This document shows, piece after piece, positions 9,541-18,521 of a DNA stretch of 64,000 bases. The notes beneath the pieces are model-generated. The model worked only from the letters and a program-made list of their open reading frames with translations. It was not told the origin of the DNA and did not search any database. Position 1 is the first letter of the stretch, and each line of letters begins with the position of its first letter. This DNA comes from Cellvibrionales bacterium UBA4451 (GTDB taxonomy: Bacteria; Pseudomonadota; Gammaproteobacteria; Pseudomonadales; Porticoccaceae), in NCBI GenBank assembly GCA_002390285.1, contig DGPB01000014.1, positions 62,001 to 126,000 on the forward strand, written 5' to 3'. The position numbers and the translations under genes were made by a program.

Positions 9541-9565
9541 AAAAAGGGGGCAAAGCCCCCTTTTA
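9541..9565 (-). terminator. rpsB-tsf intergenic terminator/attenuator
   Basis: On the minus strand a GGGGGC-TTT-GCCCCC hairpin lies between flanking A and U tracts (AAAA ... UUUUU), about 40 nt after the rpsB stop. It has full Rho-independent terminator form. Because tsf follows on the same strand, it probably terminates only part of the transcripts, as known for rpsB-tsf intergenic hairpins in other enterics. Confidence 0.75.
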
Positions 9566-9600
9566 TATTACAGTCGTACTCGCAAAAATATTGCTGGAGC

Positions 9601-10416
9601 TTATTCGGCTGCAGCCCCTGCTTCAGGCTTTCCAACTTCCTCAGCTGTCGCCTCGACAGTAGTCGTCACTGCTACCGCCTCAACAGTAGTAGCAGTCACC
9701 TCAACAAATTCATCCTTGCTGGTGACATTATTTGCTTCCGCGCGCCCTTCCAGAAGCGCATCAGCGATAGCCGTAGTAAACAATTTGATAGCACGAATGG
9801 CGTCATCATTACCTGGAATAACATAATCAACACCATCAGGATTACTGTTGGTATCCACAATACCGATTACGGGAATACCCAACTTGTTGGCTTCCTGAAT
9901 GGCGATACGCTCATGATCCACATCGACCACGAATAGAATATCTGGCAGACCACCCATATCCTTAATACCACCGATGGATTTCTCAAGCTTCTCCATCAAA
10001 CGGGTTCTCATCAGGGCTTCTTTTTTGGTCAGCTTATCGAACGTACCATCCTGGCTCTGGGTCTGCAGCTCACGATAGCGGCGGATAGATGCACGGATGG
10101 TTTTATAGTTTGTGAGCATGCCGCCCAGCCAGCGATGGCTGACATACGGCATACCAGCGCGTTCGGCTTGTTCGGCAATCACTTTCTGCGCGGCACGCTT
10201 GGTGCCAACCATGAGAACCTTATTACCGTTAACGCCAATCTGGCGAACAATTTCGAGCGCTTCATTGAACGCAGGAACCGTGTTCTCTAGGTTCAAAATA
10301 TGAATTTTATTTCGTGCCCCAAAAATGAATTTATCCATTTTTGGGTTCCAGAAGCGAGTCTGGTGACCGAAGTGAACACCGGCCTGCAACATCTCGCGCA
10401 TGCTTACAGTTGTCAT
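9601..10416 (-). CDS. rpsB: 30S ribosomal protein S2
   Basis: This is a 271-residue S2. Signature segments are MLQAGVHFGHQTRFWNPKM, RWLGGMLTNYKTI and DILFVVDVDHERIAIQEANKLGIPVIGI. It is about 30 residues longer than E. coli S2 (241). The extra tail (after residue 235) is rich in Thr, Val, Ala and Glu and looks unstructured and acidic. A Shine-Dalgarno AAGGA lies 7-8 nt before the ATG. First gene of the operon, divergent from map. Confidence 0.97.
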   Translation of the reverse strand: MTTVSMREMLQAGVHFGHQTRFWNPKMDKFIFGARNKIHILNLENTVPAFNEALEIVRQIGVNGNKVLMVGTKRAAQKVIAEQAERAGMPYVSHRWLGGMLTNYKTIRASIRRYRELQTQSQDGTFDKLTKKEALMRTRLMEKLEKSIGGIKDMGGLPDILFVVDVDHERIAIQEANKLGIPVIGIVDTNSNPDGVDYVIPGNDDAIRAIKLFTTAIADALLEGRAEANNVTSKDEFVEVTATTVEAVAVTTTVEATAEEVGKPEAGAAAE

Positions 10417-10549
10417 AATAATTCCTTGATAGGGTTAGGCCTCCACATATCCCACCAGTCAACCCGCTAATGCGAGCACCCAGACAGGTGTGTCGATATG
10501 TGTGCGACGTTAAATTTTAAGTTAGCTCCAGACACATGATCTGAGAGCG
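10417..10549 (-). promoter_or_regulatory. rpsB 5' leader with long-range stem (candidate S2 autoregulation)
   Basis: The transcribed leader can close an 8-bp stem, CACATATC (minus strand, at 10495-10502) with GATATGTG (at 10444-10451). The 43-nt interior holds smaller hairpins (CACC...GGTG, CGC...GCG). rpsB leaders of gammaproteobacteria are known to bind S2 for feedback control. The fold here is consistent with that, but S2 binding is inferred only. The 10417-10725 region between rpsB and map holds this leader, the rpsB promoter and a set of direct repeats, and no gene. Confidence 0.5.
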
Positions 10550-10555
10550 GTGCGC

Positions 10556-10584
10556 TTTATATCATAAACCAGCTGTTTGTTGAA
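10556..10584 (-). promoter_or_regulatory. rpsB promoter (extended -10)
   Basis: On the minus strand TGATATAAA (10556-10564) is an extended -10 followed by a GCGC discriminator, typical of stringently controlled ribosomal-protein promoters. A weak -35 TTCAAC (10579-10584) lies 17 bp upstream. The implied transcript has a leader of about 130 nt. Confidence 0.55.
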
Positions 10585-10645
10585 GTAATTACGGGGTAAA
10601 GAACCATGAAGCCCTCCCACAGCTCTATTCGTTTCACTTCTTTTT

Positions 10646-10691
10646 GTTACAGTTCATTTCAATCCGTTACAATTAGCTTCTATCCATTACA
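10646..10691 (+). repeat. TTACA direct repeats spaced 20 bp upstream of map
   Basis: (G/A)TTACA starts at 10646, 10666 and 10686, exactly 20 bp apart, with CC ending each of the first two units (...CAATCC, ...CTATCC). Two helical turns separate the copies, so they face the same side of the DNA. They lie 35-80 bp before the map start and overlap a plausible TACAAT -10. Could be an activator site or a simple duplication. Confidence 0.4.
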
Positions 10692-10725
10692 ATAGTCCAC
10701 TTTTATAGACCTCCAGGAACAAACT

Positions 10726-11499
10726 ATGGCTATAGCTATGATGAACGCCGACGGGCTTGTGAAAATGCGTGTAGCTGGCAGGCTAGCGGCCGACGTTTTG
10801 GAAATGATTGAACCCCATGTCGTCGTTGGCATCACCACCCTTGAGCTTGATCGTATCTGCCACGACTATATGGTTAATGTTCAAAAGGTCATTCCCGCGC
10901 CTCTGAATTACCATGGTTTTCCCAATTCAATCTGCACCTCAATTAACCACGTAATCTGTCATGGTATTCCGTCTGACAAAAAGGTGCTGAAAAATGGCGA
11001 TATCATCAATCTCGACATTACTGTTATTAAAGATGGTCATTATGGTGATACCAGCAAGATGTTCTGCGTAGGCGACACGCCCAGCCATGCGAGACGACTG
11101 GTTCAAACAACCCAGGAAAGCCTTTACAAGGCCATTGAAGTCGTCAGGCCCGGTGCCCGCCTTGGGGATATCGGTCACGTCATTCAACAGTATGCTGAAT
11201 ATAATCACTACAGCGTGGTGAGAGAATACTGCGGCCACGGAATTGGTACTGAATTTCATCAGGATCCGCAAGTTCTCCACTTTGGCCTCCCCAATACCGG
11301 CATGGAATTGAAAGAAGGAATGACGTTTACTATCGAACCCATGCTAAACGCTGGCAAACACCACACCAAGCTTAAAAACGATGGCTGGACAGTAGAGACC
11401 CGCGACGGGAGACTGTCCGCCCAGTATGAGCATACACTGGCCGTTACTGCTGACGGCGTCGAGGTACTCACGGCTCGACACGAAGAAAATTTTTCATGA
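10726..11499 (+). CDS. map: Type I methionine aminopeptidase
   Basis: The 257-residue enzyme removes N-terminal Met from nascent proteins. All five metal ligands are present at the E. coli positions: Asp97, Asp108, His171, Glu204 and Glu235. His79, the substrate-contacting His, is in INHVICHG. The start has an AGGA Shine-Dalgarno at a suitable distance. It is divergent from rpsB and is followed by glnD on the same strand, a standard gammaproteobacterial arrangement. Confidence 0.96.
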   Translation: MAIAMMNADGLVKMRVAGRLAADVLEMIEPHVVVGITTLELDRICHDYMVNVQKVIPAPLNYHGFPNSICTSINHVICHGIPSDKKVLKNGDIINLDITVIKDGHYGDTSKMFCVGDTPSHARRLVQTTQESLYKAIEVVRPGARLGDIGHVIQQYAEYNHYSVVREYCGHGIGTEFHQDPQVLHFGLPNTGMELKEGMTFTIEPMLNAGKHHTKLKNDGWTVETRDGRLSAQYEHTLAVTADGVEVLTARHEENFS

Positions 11500-11524
11500 C
11501 CAATCAAACAATGGCCCCTATCTA

Positions 11525-14233
11525 ATGAGCACGCCAAAACCACTCTTTTTCTTTGACGAGCGCCGTTTTCTTGAGGATCTGGAAACACAAGACCCTATCG
11601 ATGTGTTTAAAAATGCTATCGAAGCAGCCAATGCAAACCTCAATGACCGATTCCGTGAAGGAGAGCAGACACGCACCCTGATTTTTGAGCGCGCCTCTTT
11701 TATGGATCTAATTCTTCGTCACGCATGGCAGCAGTTTGAATGGAGTCCACATATATGCCTACTAGCGGTAGGCGGCTATGGTCGAGGTGAGCTTCACCCT
11801 CAATCAGATATCGATCTGATGCTATTGATTCGACGGGGCAGTCCCAAACGCTACCAAAAGAGCATTGAAGGTTTTCTCACCTTTCTCTGGGATATCCAGT
11901 TGAAAATTGGTCACAGTGTTCGCTCCCTATCACAAAGTGTTGATGAGGCGAGGATCGACATTACCGTGGCAACCAATTTGATGGAAACTCGTACAATTGC
12001 AGGGGACGACAAGCTTCGCCTATCCATGCTAAAAAAAACGGGGCCACGAAAAATCTGGTCGTCGAATGCTTTCTTCCGCGCAAAGTGGGACGAACAGATC
12101 GAGCGCCACGAAAAACACGGCAATACAGAATACAATCTCGAGCCAAACATCAAAGAAGCCCCAGGCGGTCTCCGCGACATTCAGATGATCAACTGGGTGG
12201 CCAAACGCCACTTCAAAGTGGACTCCCTCGAAGAACTGGTTGGCAAAGATTTTCTGACGATGGATGAGTATCTGCAGTTAAAACGGGGGGAGGCTTTTTT
12301 GTGGCGAGTTCGCTACGAACTACACTTAATCGCAGACCGGCCTGAAGAGCGCTTACAGTTCGATTACCAACGAAAAATCGCGACCTTGCTAGGCTACCAC
12401 GACAATGACGAACGTCTAGGCGTTGAGCAGTTTATGCAACACTACTACCAAGTAGTGCTCTCAATGCGCGAACTAAATGATGTAATGCTCCAGTACCTCG
12501 ACGAAGTCATCCTTCACAAAGACAAAGCGGGGAAAATCTACAGCCTCAACGAGCACTTTCAGGTGCGCAACCAGCATATTGAAACCGTTGGAGAGTATGT
12601 ATTTGCAAAATATCCTTCTGCACTGCTTGAGATCTTTTGTTTACTGGGAGAAAACAAAGAGATACTCGGCATCCGCGCTGCTACCATCAGGCAGATTCGT
12701 CAACACCGCAAGCTTATTGATGATAACTTCCGCAACGAGCCCCAAAACAAACGACTGTTTCTACGGTTACTTCGCTGCCCTTATAAACTAAGCATACAAC
12801 TACAACGAATGACCCGTTACGGGATACTCGGACGCTACCTACCAGAATTTGGAAAAATTATAGGACAGATACAACACGACCTGTTTCACCGCTACCCGGT
12901 GGATGCACACACCCTGCAATTGATAAAAAATATGCGCAACCTTGACCGCCCTGAGGTTGCAAAAGAATTTCCGCTATCATCACATATCTACAAAAATTTA
13001 TTTAAACCAGAACTGGCATTTATAGCGGGCTTATATCACGACATGGGTAAAGGTCGAGGTGGCGATCATTCTGTTCTAGGGGCAGTCGATGCCGCTGATT
13101 TCTGCATAAGACACGGACTGCCTACTGAGGAAGTTAAACTCATCTCCTGGCTGGTGGAAAACCACCTACTCATGTCCAGCACCTCTCAGCGATCGGATAT
13201 TTCCGACCCCGATGTGATCTACAAATTCGCCAAAGTAATCGGCAATCTACGACAGCTGGATTACTTGTTTGTACTGACCGTTGCTGACATCACCGCCACC
13301 AACCCCACACTTTGGAACAGCTGGAAAGGCTCTCTGATGCGGCAGCTCTATTCAGAAACCCGCAGTGCGCTACAACGCGGCCTGGAAAATCCAGTAGACC
13401 GCGATGGCTGGGTAAAAAACAGTAAACTCGACGCCATTAAAAAATTGGCTGAAAGTAATATTAACGAAGCTCAGGCCAAAACGATTTGGGGTAACCTCGA
13501 CGACGAATTCTTTCTCCGGGAAAACGCCGATGATATCGCCACCTACACTGCCGCCATTGCGGCACGTGGAGACGACCCCGAGCCCGTAATACTCATTCAG
13601 GATGCGGGGGTAGAAATTCCGGTCGCCACCCAAATATTTATCCACACCAACGGTCTGAGTAACGTGTTCCCTATTACCGCAGCCACTCTGGATCAGTTAC
13701 AGCTAACTATTCAGGATGCAAGCCTTCACAGCGACACAGAGGGCAACACATTCGATACCTTTTACGTGCTCGATGACAACGATGAACCCTTCGGCCACAA
13801 TACCGAGATGCTGGCTCGCATCCAAAGCACATTATCCGATGCACTAAAGGAACCCAAACAATCCACCTTCAAAGTACAGCGACGCACACCAAGGCACCTC
13901 AAACATTTCACCCTCCGCACCATTGCCTGTATCAGTAATGACATCGAAAAAAATGCCACCATACTTGAAGTTATCACCCCAGACCGGGCAGGCCTACTTG
14001 CTCATCTAGGGCGTATATTTATGCGCTTTGGGTTACGTTTACTCAGTGCAAAAATCTCGACCTTGGGCGAACGGGTTGAGGATGTATTCCACTTAGTTGA
14101 CATGGACTACCAGCCGCTGAGCGACGCCAACTTCTGCAAGCAGTTAAGGGATGCCATTTGTAACGAGCTGGATACACGCAATAAAGAAGACATTGAAGGT
14201 GAAACCCTTCAAAAAATGAAGTTATGGCAATGA
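11525..14233 (+). CDS. glnD: GlnD, PII uridylyltransferase/uridylyl-removing enzyme
   Basis: The 902-residue bifunctional sensor uridylylates and de-uridylylates PII proteins in response to glutamine. The nucleotidyltransferase motif GGYGRGELHPQSDIDLML is near residue 85. The HD hydrolase motif HDMGKGRGGDHS is near residue 510. Two ACT domains fill the C terminus, the last containing EVITPDRAGLLAHLGRIF. I chose the ATG at 11525 (MSTPKPLFFF). An upstream in-frame extension overlaps map and lacks family similarity. Confidence 0.95.
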   Translation: MSTPKPLFFFDERRFLEDLETQDPIDVFKNAIEAANANLNDRFREGEQTRTLIFERASFMDLILRHAWQQFEWSPHICLLAVGGYGRGELHPQSDIDLMLLIRRGSPKRYQKSIEGFLTFLWDIQLKIGHSVRSLSQSVDEARIDITVATNLMETRTIAGDDKLRLSMLKKTGPRKIWSSNAFFRAKWDEQIERHEKHGNTEYNLEPNIKEAPGGLRDIQMINWVAKRHFKVDSLEELVGKDFLTMDEYLQLKRGEAFLWRVRYELHLIADRPEERLQFDYQRKIATLLGYHDNDERLGVEQFMQHYYQVVLSMRELNDVMLQYLDEVILHKDKAGKIYSLNEHFQVRNQHIETVGEYVFAKYPSALLEIFCLLGENKEILGIRAATIRQIRQHRKLIDDNFRNEPQNKRLFLRLLRCPYKLSIQLQRMTRYGILGRYLPEFGKIIGQIQHDLFHRYPVDAHTLQLIKNMRNLDRPEVAKEFPLSSHIYKNLFKPELAFIAGLYHDMGKGRGGDHSVLGAVDAADFCIRHGLPTEEVKLISWLVENHLLMSSTSQRSDISDPDVIYKFAKVIGNLRQLDYLFVLTVADITATNPTLWNSWKGSLMRQLYSETRSALQRGLENPVDRDGWVKNSKLDAIKKLAESNINEAQAKTIWGNLDDEFFLRENADDIATYTAAIAARGDDPEPVILIQDAGVEIPVATQIFIHTNGLSNVFPITAATLDQLQLTIQDASLHSDTEGNTFDTFYVLDDNDEPFGHNTEMLARIQSTLSDALKEPKQSTFKVQRRTPRHLKHFTLRTIACISNDIEKNATILEVITPDRAGLLAHLGRIFMRFGLRLLSAKISTLGERVEDVFHLVDMDYQPLSDANFCKQLRDAICNELDTRNKEDIEGETLQKMKLWQ

Positions 14234-14287
14234 CATAATAACCGCAGCAGCAACTAACGATATCCACTAACAACTCAAAAAGAATCC

Positions 14288-15487
14288 ATGAATACTGATC
14301 TCGACAAACTGAAGCCCTACCCCTTTGAAAAACTCAACGCACTCAAGGCTGGCATCACTCCACCGGCTAAACTGGCACACATAGCACTCTCCATTGGTGA
14401 GCCAAAGCACTTGGCGCCCACTTTTGTTAAACAAGCCCTAACAGCGGCACTGGACAACCTGGCCTCGTACCCCCTCACTAAAGGTGCGCCAGAACTAAGG
14501 CAGTGCATCGCCAGCTGGCTAACCAGACGCTTTCAATTGAACAACGTGGACCCAGAGTCTCAGGTGCTACCTGTCAATGGTACCCGCGAAGCCTTGTTTG
14601 CCTTCGCCCAAGCAGTAATAGATCGCAACACCACGCCGCTAGTACTAAGCCCAAATCCGTTTTATCAAATTTATGAGGGTGCAGCGATACTGGCTGGCGC
14701 CGAACCTCGATTTCTTAACTGCAATTCAACCAACAACTTTGTGCCGGATTTCGACACTGTTACACCAGAAACTTGGAAGCAATGCCAGCTAATCTATATC
14801 TGTACGCCAGGAAATCCCACTGGGGCTGTACTGGATATTCCTACCCTACAGAAACTTATTGCCCTGGCAGATCAATACGACTTCATTATTGCCAGCGATG
14901 AATGTTACTCAGAAATTTATGGTGATGAACACAACCCCCCACCCGGCCTGCTCGAAGCCTGCGCTAAAATGGACCGCCACGACTACCATCGCTGTATCGT
15001 CTTCCACAGCCTATCCAAACGCTCCAACTTACCCGGATTACGCTCCGGGTTTGTAGCCGGTGATGCCAAGGTACTCCAATCATTCCTGCGCTACCGTACC
15101 TATCATGGCTCCGCCATGTCTGTGCCTACCCAGCTTGCCAGCATCGCCGCATGGAATGATGAAAACCACGTAAGGGAAAACCGGGACAAATATCGCCAAA
15201 AATTTCAGGTGTTCCAACAAGTTCTGGGCGATATCCTGCCACTCCATTTGCCCGATGCCGGTTTTTATCTATGGGCAGATATACAGCCTGCTAACAAGGG
15301 GAGTGATGAAGACTTTGCACAGGCACTGTTCGCTCAACAAAATATAACCGTGTTGCCCGGCCGTTATTTAGCCCGCTTGGTTGATGGCGTTAACCCCGGA
15401 GAAAACCGGGTAAGAATGGCGTTGGTAGCATCCATAGATGAATGCAGGGAAGCAGCGGAACGAATCAAACGATTTATCGCAACATAA
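14288..15487 (+). CDS. dapC: Succinyldiaminopimelate transaminase (DapC)
   Basis: This 399-residue class I/II PLP aminotransferase fits DapC, which makes N-succinyl-LL-DAP from the keto precursor in lysine and peptidoglycan synthesis. The N-terminal LKPYPFEKL, ALSIGEPKH and the PLP-lysine segment SLSKRSNLPGLRSGF are seen, with the aromatic CTPGNPTG loop before it. It lies directly after glnD, and dapD and dapE are a few kilobases downstream, which supports the DAP assignment over other aminotransferases. Confidence 0.9.
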   Translation: MNTDLDKLKPYPFEKLNALKAGITPPAKLAHIALSIGEPKHLAPTFVKQALTAALDNLASYPLTKGAPELRQCIASWLTRRFQLNNVDPESQVLPVNGTREALFAFAQAVIDRNTTPLVLSPNPFYQIYEGAAILAGAEPRFLNCNSTNNFVPDFDTVTPETWKQCQLIYICTPGNPTGAVLDIPTLQKLIALADQYDFIIASDECYSEIYGDEHNPPPGLLEACAKMDRHDYHRCIVFHSLSKRSNLPGLRSGFVAGDAKVLQSFLRYRTYHGSAMSVPTQLASIAAWNDENHVRENRDKYRQKFQVFQQVLGDILPLHLPDAGFYLWADIQPANKGSDEDFAQALFAQQNITVLPGRYLARLVDGVNPGENRVRMALVASIDECREAAERIKRFIAT

Positions 15488-15573
15488 GAGGGCTTCAGTA
15501 TTTAATTTAGCCTTAATTTTTATAGAACCATGTTGTGTAACGACTCGACTAGAGACTAGCCCCCGACACCACC

Positions 15574-16227
15574 ATGCTAAAAAAACAACGCGTCGAATTC
15601 ATTCTCAACAAGCTCAATGAACTCTACCCTGAGCAGCCCATTCCATTGTCTCACAAGGATTCCTATACTCTGCTGGTTGCGGTATTACTTTCTGCTCAAT
15701 GTACTGATGAACGCGTCAACCAAGTCACTCCAGCCCTGTTTGGCAAAGCAGACAACCCTTTCGATATGTGCCGCGTTCCTGTAGAAACCATCTACAACAT
15801 CATTCGGCCCTGCGGACTTGCCCCAAAAAAATCCAAAGCCATTTCTACCTTGTCACAAATATTAGTCGACCAATATCAAGGCGTCGTACCTGAGGACATG
15901 TGGGCTTTGGAGCAATTACCTGGTGTGGGCCACAAAACTGCCAGCGTGGTTATGTCACAAGCCTTCGGCCACCCTGCCTTTCCAGTGGATACTCACATTC
16001 ACCGCTTGGCACAACGCTGGGGCCTGAGCAAGGGCAAGAATGTGGTTCAAACAGAAAAAGATTTAAAACGGTTATTTCCAAAAGAAAACTGGAATTCACT
16101 TCACCTTCAAATCATCTACTACGGGAGGGAGTACTGCTCGGCACGAGGCTGCGATGGAAGACGCTGTGAAATTTGCACCACCTGTTACCCAAACAGAACA
16201 AAGGCCTTTATAGCAAACAAGGCATAA
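15574..16227 (+). CDS. nth: Endonuclease III (Nth)
   Basis: The 217-residue DNA glycosylase/AP lyase removes oxidised pyrimidines. The helix-hairpin-helix LEQLPGVGHKTASVV carries the catalytic Lys near residue 120, and the catalytic Asp is in FPVDTHIHRLAQRWGL. The C-terminal Fe-S region is unusual: five cysteines in CSARGCDGRRCEICTTC instead of the E. coli C-x6-C-x2-C-x5-C. It sits beside dapC rather than near rnf genes, so it may be a transferred or divergent copy. Confidence 0.92.
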   Translation: MLKKQRVEFILNKLNELYPEQPIPLSHKDSYTLLVAVLLSAQCTDERVNQVTPALFGKADNPFDMCRVPVETIYNIIRPCGLAPKKSKAISTLSQILVDQYQGVVPEDMWALEQLPGVGHKTASVVMSQAFGHPAFPVDTHIHRLAQRWGLSKGKNVVQTEKDLKRLFPKENWNSLHLQIIYYGREYCSARGCDGRRCEICTTCYPNRTKAFIANKA

Positions 16228-16292
16228 TCGAAATATTACAGCCAATACCGCCTTCTTCAGAATAAAAGCACCGGGAGAAAAACGGTCATCTT

Positions 16293-16788
16293 CTAGGGGA
16301 TATTCTTTGGATAATCATAATAGACAAGATTTCCCATACCGGCCCCCCACATGCTCCCAATTCACTGAATTCAGCTTGAGCATGGCAACGCCGCAGGTAA
16401 GTGTTTTTTCATAATCTGACAATGCAAGAAAATTCACTCTATCTGTCATCGCAGGGTTGTGACAGACAATCAACAACTTGTCATCATTCTGGTCTAGTCA
16501 GCGCAACCAGACCAGCAGGCCCTCATAGTTAACGGTATAAAGAGATGGAATGATCTCAATTTTATCCTCTAACATTCCAAGTGGCTGCAATATCAGGGAT
16601 GCCGTCTCTCTCGCCCTCATTGCAGGGCTACTGTAGATTTTCAACCCGCTTTCATGCTGTTTAAGCAATCGCTCCCCCATCATCGCTGCATTAATCCTTC
16701 CGCGCCGATTGAAAGGGCGATCAAAGTCTTGAAGAGAGGCATCTCTCCAACTAGATTTAGCATGACGAATAAGGGCAATGCTCTTCAT
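16293..16788 (-). pseudogene. sixA: SixA-type phosphohistidine phosphatase, broken by a stop and a frameshift
   Basis: The N-terminal part, MKSIALIRHAKSSWRDASLQ, with the RH catalytic motif and SSPAMRARETA, is a histidine phosphatase of the SixA type. Reading stops at TGA (16498-16500) after VWLR, but the same frame continues with LLIVCHNPAMTD (the second catalytic His) and TCGVAMLKL. At a run of six G (minus strand; C run at 16343-16348) a one-base change is needed to reach the expected ending GNLVYYDYPKNIP and a TAG at 16293-16295. Two lesions make this a pseudogene, or one lesion plus a homopolymer sequencing error. Confidence 0.8.
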
Positions 16789-16932
16789 AGCAGTCTCTCG
16801 TGATTGCACGACACAATTTTGTTATCCTACGCATCGCTTTAATGAAGCTCATTTCGAAGCTCTATTGACGAGGCTCTTTTACAAAAAAGTCTTAATCTAT
16901 TCATAACACTAACCGATGACAGAAATATTCTC

Positions 16933-17280
16933 GTGATTACACTCCATGGCATCAAAAACTGTGACACTGTAAAAAAAGCACGTAATTGGCTGGATGAACA
17001 CAGCATTAGCTACCAGTTTCACGATATACGTTCCGATGGCTTGACAGAAAAAATGGTAGAACACTGGATCAAGTCTGTTGGTTGGGAAACCGTATTGAAT
17101 AAGCGCGGCACAACATGGCGCAAGCTGGCGCTAGCTAACCAGCAGAGTGTCAGTGAAGCCAACGTGACAGCATTATTATTAGAACACCCAGCAATGATCA
17201 AACGGCCAGTACTTGATATCGATGGTAAGATCACAATCGGTTTCAAGGCAGACCACTACCGTATCATTTTCGACCTGTAA
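16933..17280 (+). CDS. ArsC/Spx-family protein (YffB-like)
   Basis: This 115-residue thioredoxin-fold protein belongs to the arsenate-reductase-like ArsC/YffB group, with HGIKNCDTVKKARNWL (single Cys plus following KKA helix) and the closing IKRPVLDIDGKITIGF. The start is GTG. Members next to dapD are common in gammaproteobacteria and their substrate is not established. Glutathione-dependent reductase activity is possible by family, but arsenate as substrate is not supported by context. It ends 24 bp before dapD. Confidence 0.85.
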   Translation: MITLHGIKNCDTVKKARNWLDEHSISYQFHDIRSDGLTEKMVEHWIKSVGWETVLNKRGTTWRKLALANQQSVSEANVTALLLEHPAMIKRPVLDIDGKITIGFKADHYRIIFDL

Positions 17281-17304
17281 TTTTTACTGGAGATAGATCT
17301 AAAA

Positions 17305-18339
17305 ATGACCGCACTCTATAGTTTTGGCTTAGGTATAGGCACCCAAAATAGCGAAGGTAAATGGCTAGAAGTTTTCTACCCTCAGCCTCTGCTCAATCCT
17401 GACGACGGTATCAAAAGCGCACTTAAAGCGGCCATTGGTTACGATGGCGGCAATCAAGTAATGAGCTTGGATGAGAAAGCCCTAACAGAACTGGCCAAAG
17501 CGCTGGAAGAGACCGGTGAAACCGCACTTGCCGCTATAGCTGAACAGTTCAAACACAGCACAAGAACTGCTGTAGCAACGATACTAGAGAATGATGATGC
17601 ACCTGCTTCAGTACCCGAGGGTTACCTGAAGTTGCACCTACTCTCCCATCGCTTGGTACAACCCAACCACACCAACCTGAGCGGGCTATTTGGTGTATTA
17701 CTCAATGTGGCTTGGACAAATGAAGGCGCTATTGATATCGCTGAACTGGCCGATCGTCAAATACAAGCTCGCTTGGAAAATCGCAATCTGTCAGTAAACA
17801 GTGTAGACAAATTTCCAAAAATGGTGGACTACGTGGTGCCTGCTGGTGTTCGTATCGCAGATACATCTAGAGTCCGCCTAGGCGCCTATATTGGCGAAGG
17901 AACCACCATCATGCATGAGGGCTTCGTCAACTTTAATGCAGGAACCGAAAGCACCAGTATGGTTGAGGGGCGTATTTCTCAAGGCGTATTTGTGAAATCC
18001 GGCTCTGACCTTGGCGGTGGTAGCTCCACTATGGGCACCCTGTCAGGTGGTGGGAATATCATTATCACTATCGGCCATCAATGCCTACTGGGGGCCAACT
18101 CAGGATTAGGCATTCCTCTCGGTGATCGCTGCACAGTTGAAGCTGGCCTCTATATTACGTCTGGCACAAAAGTAACACTGCTTGATGACCACAACCAAGT
18201 TGTTGGGCAGACAAAAGCTCGAGAGCTGGCCGGTAAAGATGACTTGCTCTTCAGAAGAAATTCCACCACTGGCACAGTGGAATGCCTGACCAACAAATCA
18301 GCCGTAGAACTGAATGAGGCTCTACATACATCAAATTAG
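17305..18339 (+). CDS. dapD: Tetrahydrodipicolinate N-succinyltransferase (DapD, long form)
   Basis: The 344-residue enzyme succinylates tetrahydrodipicolinate in the DAP/lysine route. It is the longer gammaproteobacterial (Pseudomonas-type) DapD rather than the 274-residue E. coli form. A left-handed beta-helix built of hexapeptide repeats (about residues 180-300) includes RVRLGAYIGEGTTIMHEGFV and GGGSSTMGTLSGGG. It acts just before DapC, whose gene is about 2 kb upstream. Confidence 0.95.
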   Translation: MTALYSFGLGIGTQNSEGKWLEVFYPQPLLNPDDGIKSALKAAIGYDGGNQVMSLDEKALTELAKALEETGETALAAIAEQFKHSTRTAVATILENDDAPASVPEGYLKLHLLSHRLVQPNHTNLSGLFGVLLNVAWTNEGAIDIAELADRQIQARLENRNLSVNSVDKFPKMVDYVVPAGVRIADTSRVRLGAYIGEGTTIMHEGFVNFNAGTESTSMVEGRISQGVFVKSGSDLGGGSSTMGTLSGGGNIIITIGHQCLLGANSGLGIPLGDRCTVEAGLYITSGTKVTLLDDHNQVVGQTKARELAGKDDLLFRRNSTTGTVECLTNKSAVELNEALHTSN

Positions 18340-18368
18340 CTGACTACCACAAACTAGCTACACAGCGA

Positions 18369-18396
18369 AGTCCTGGCATTTGCTCGGACTTTTTTT
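18369..18396 (+). terminator. Rho-independent terminator after dapD
   Basis: AGTCC (18369-18373) and GGACT (18386-18390) form a 5-bp stem with a 12-nt loop, followed by a run of seven T (18390-18396). It lies 30 bp after the dapD stop. The stem is short, so efficiency is uncertain. Confidence 0.5.
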
Positions 18397-18521
18397 CTAT
18401 CCGCAGAAATAATCTATAAAGCCCTATCAAAATAATTCGTTCAATCAATTTACACAACTGCAAACTTCCCGTTACTGTTAGCCTATAGAGTATTAGGCTA
18501 TACGTTACGAATAGGATCATT

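Noticed and set aside
11426..11524. Longer GlnD N terminus
   Set aside because: It would overlap map and adds residues with no similarity; the ATG at 11525 gives the family start.
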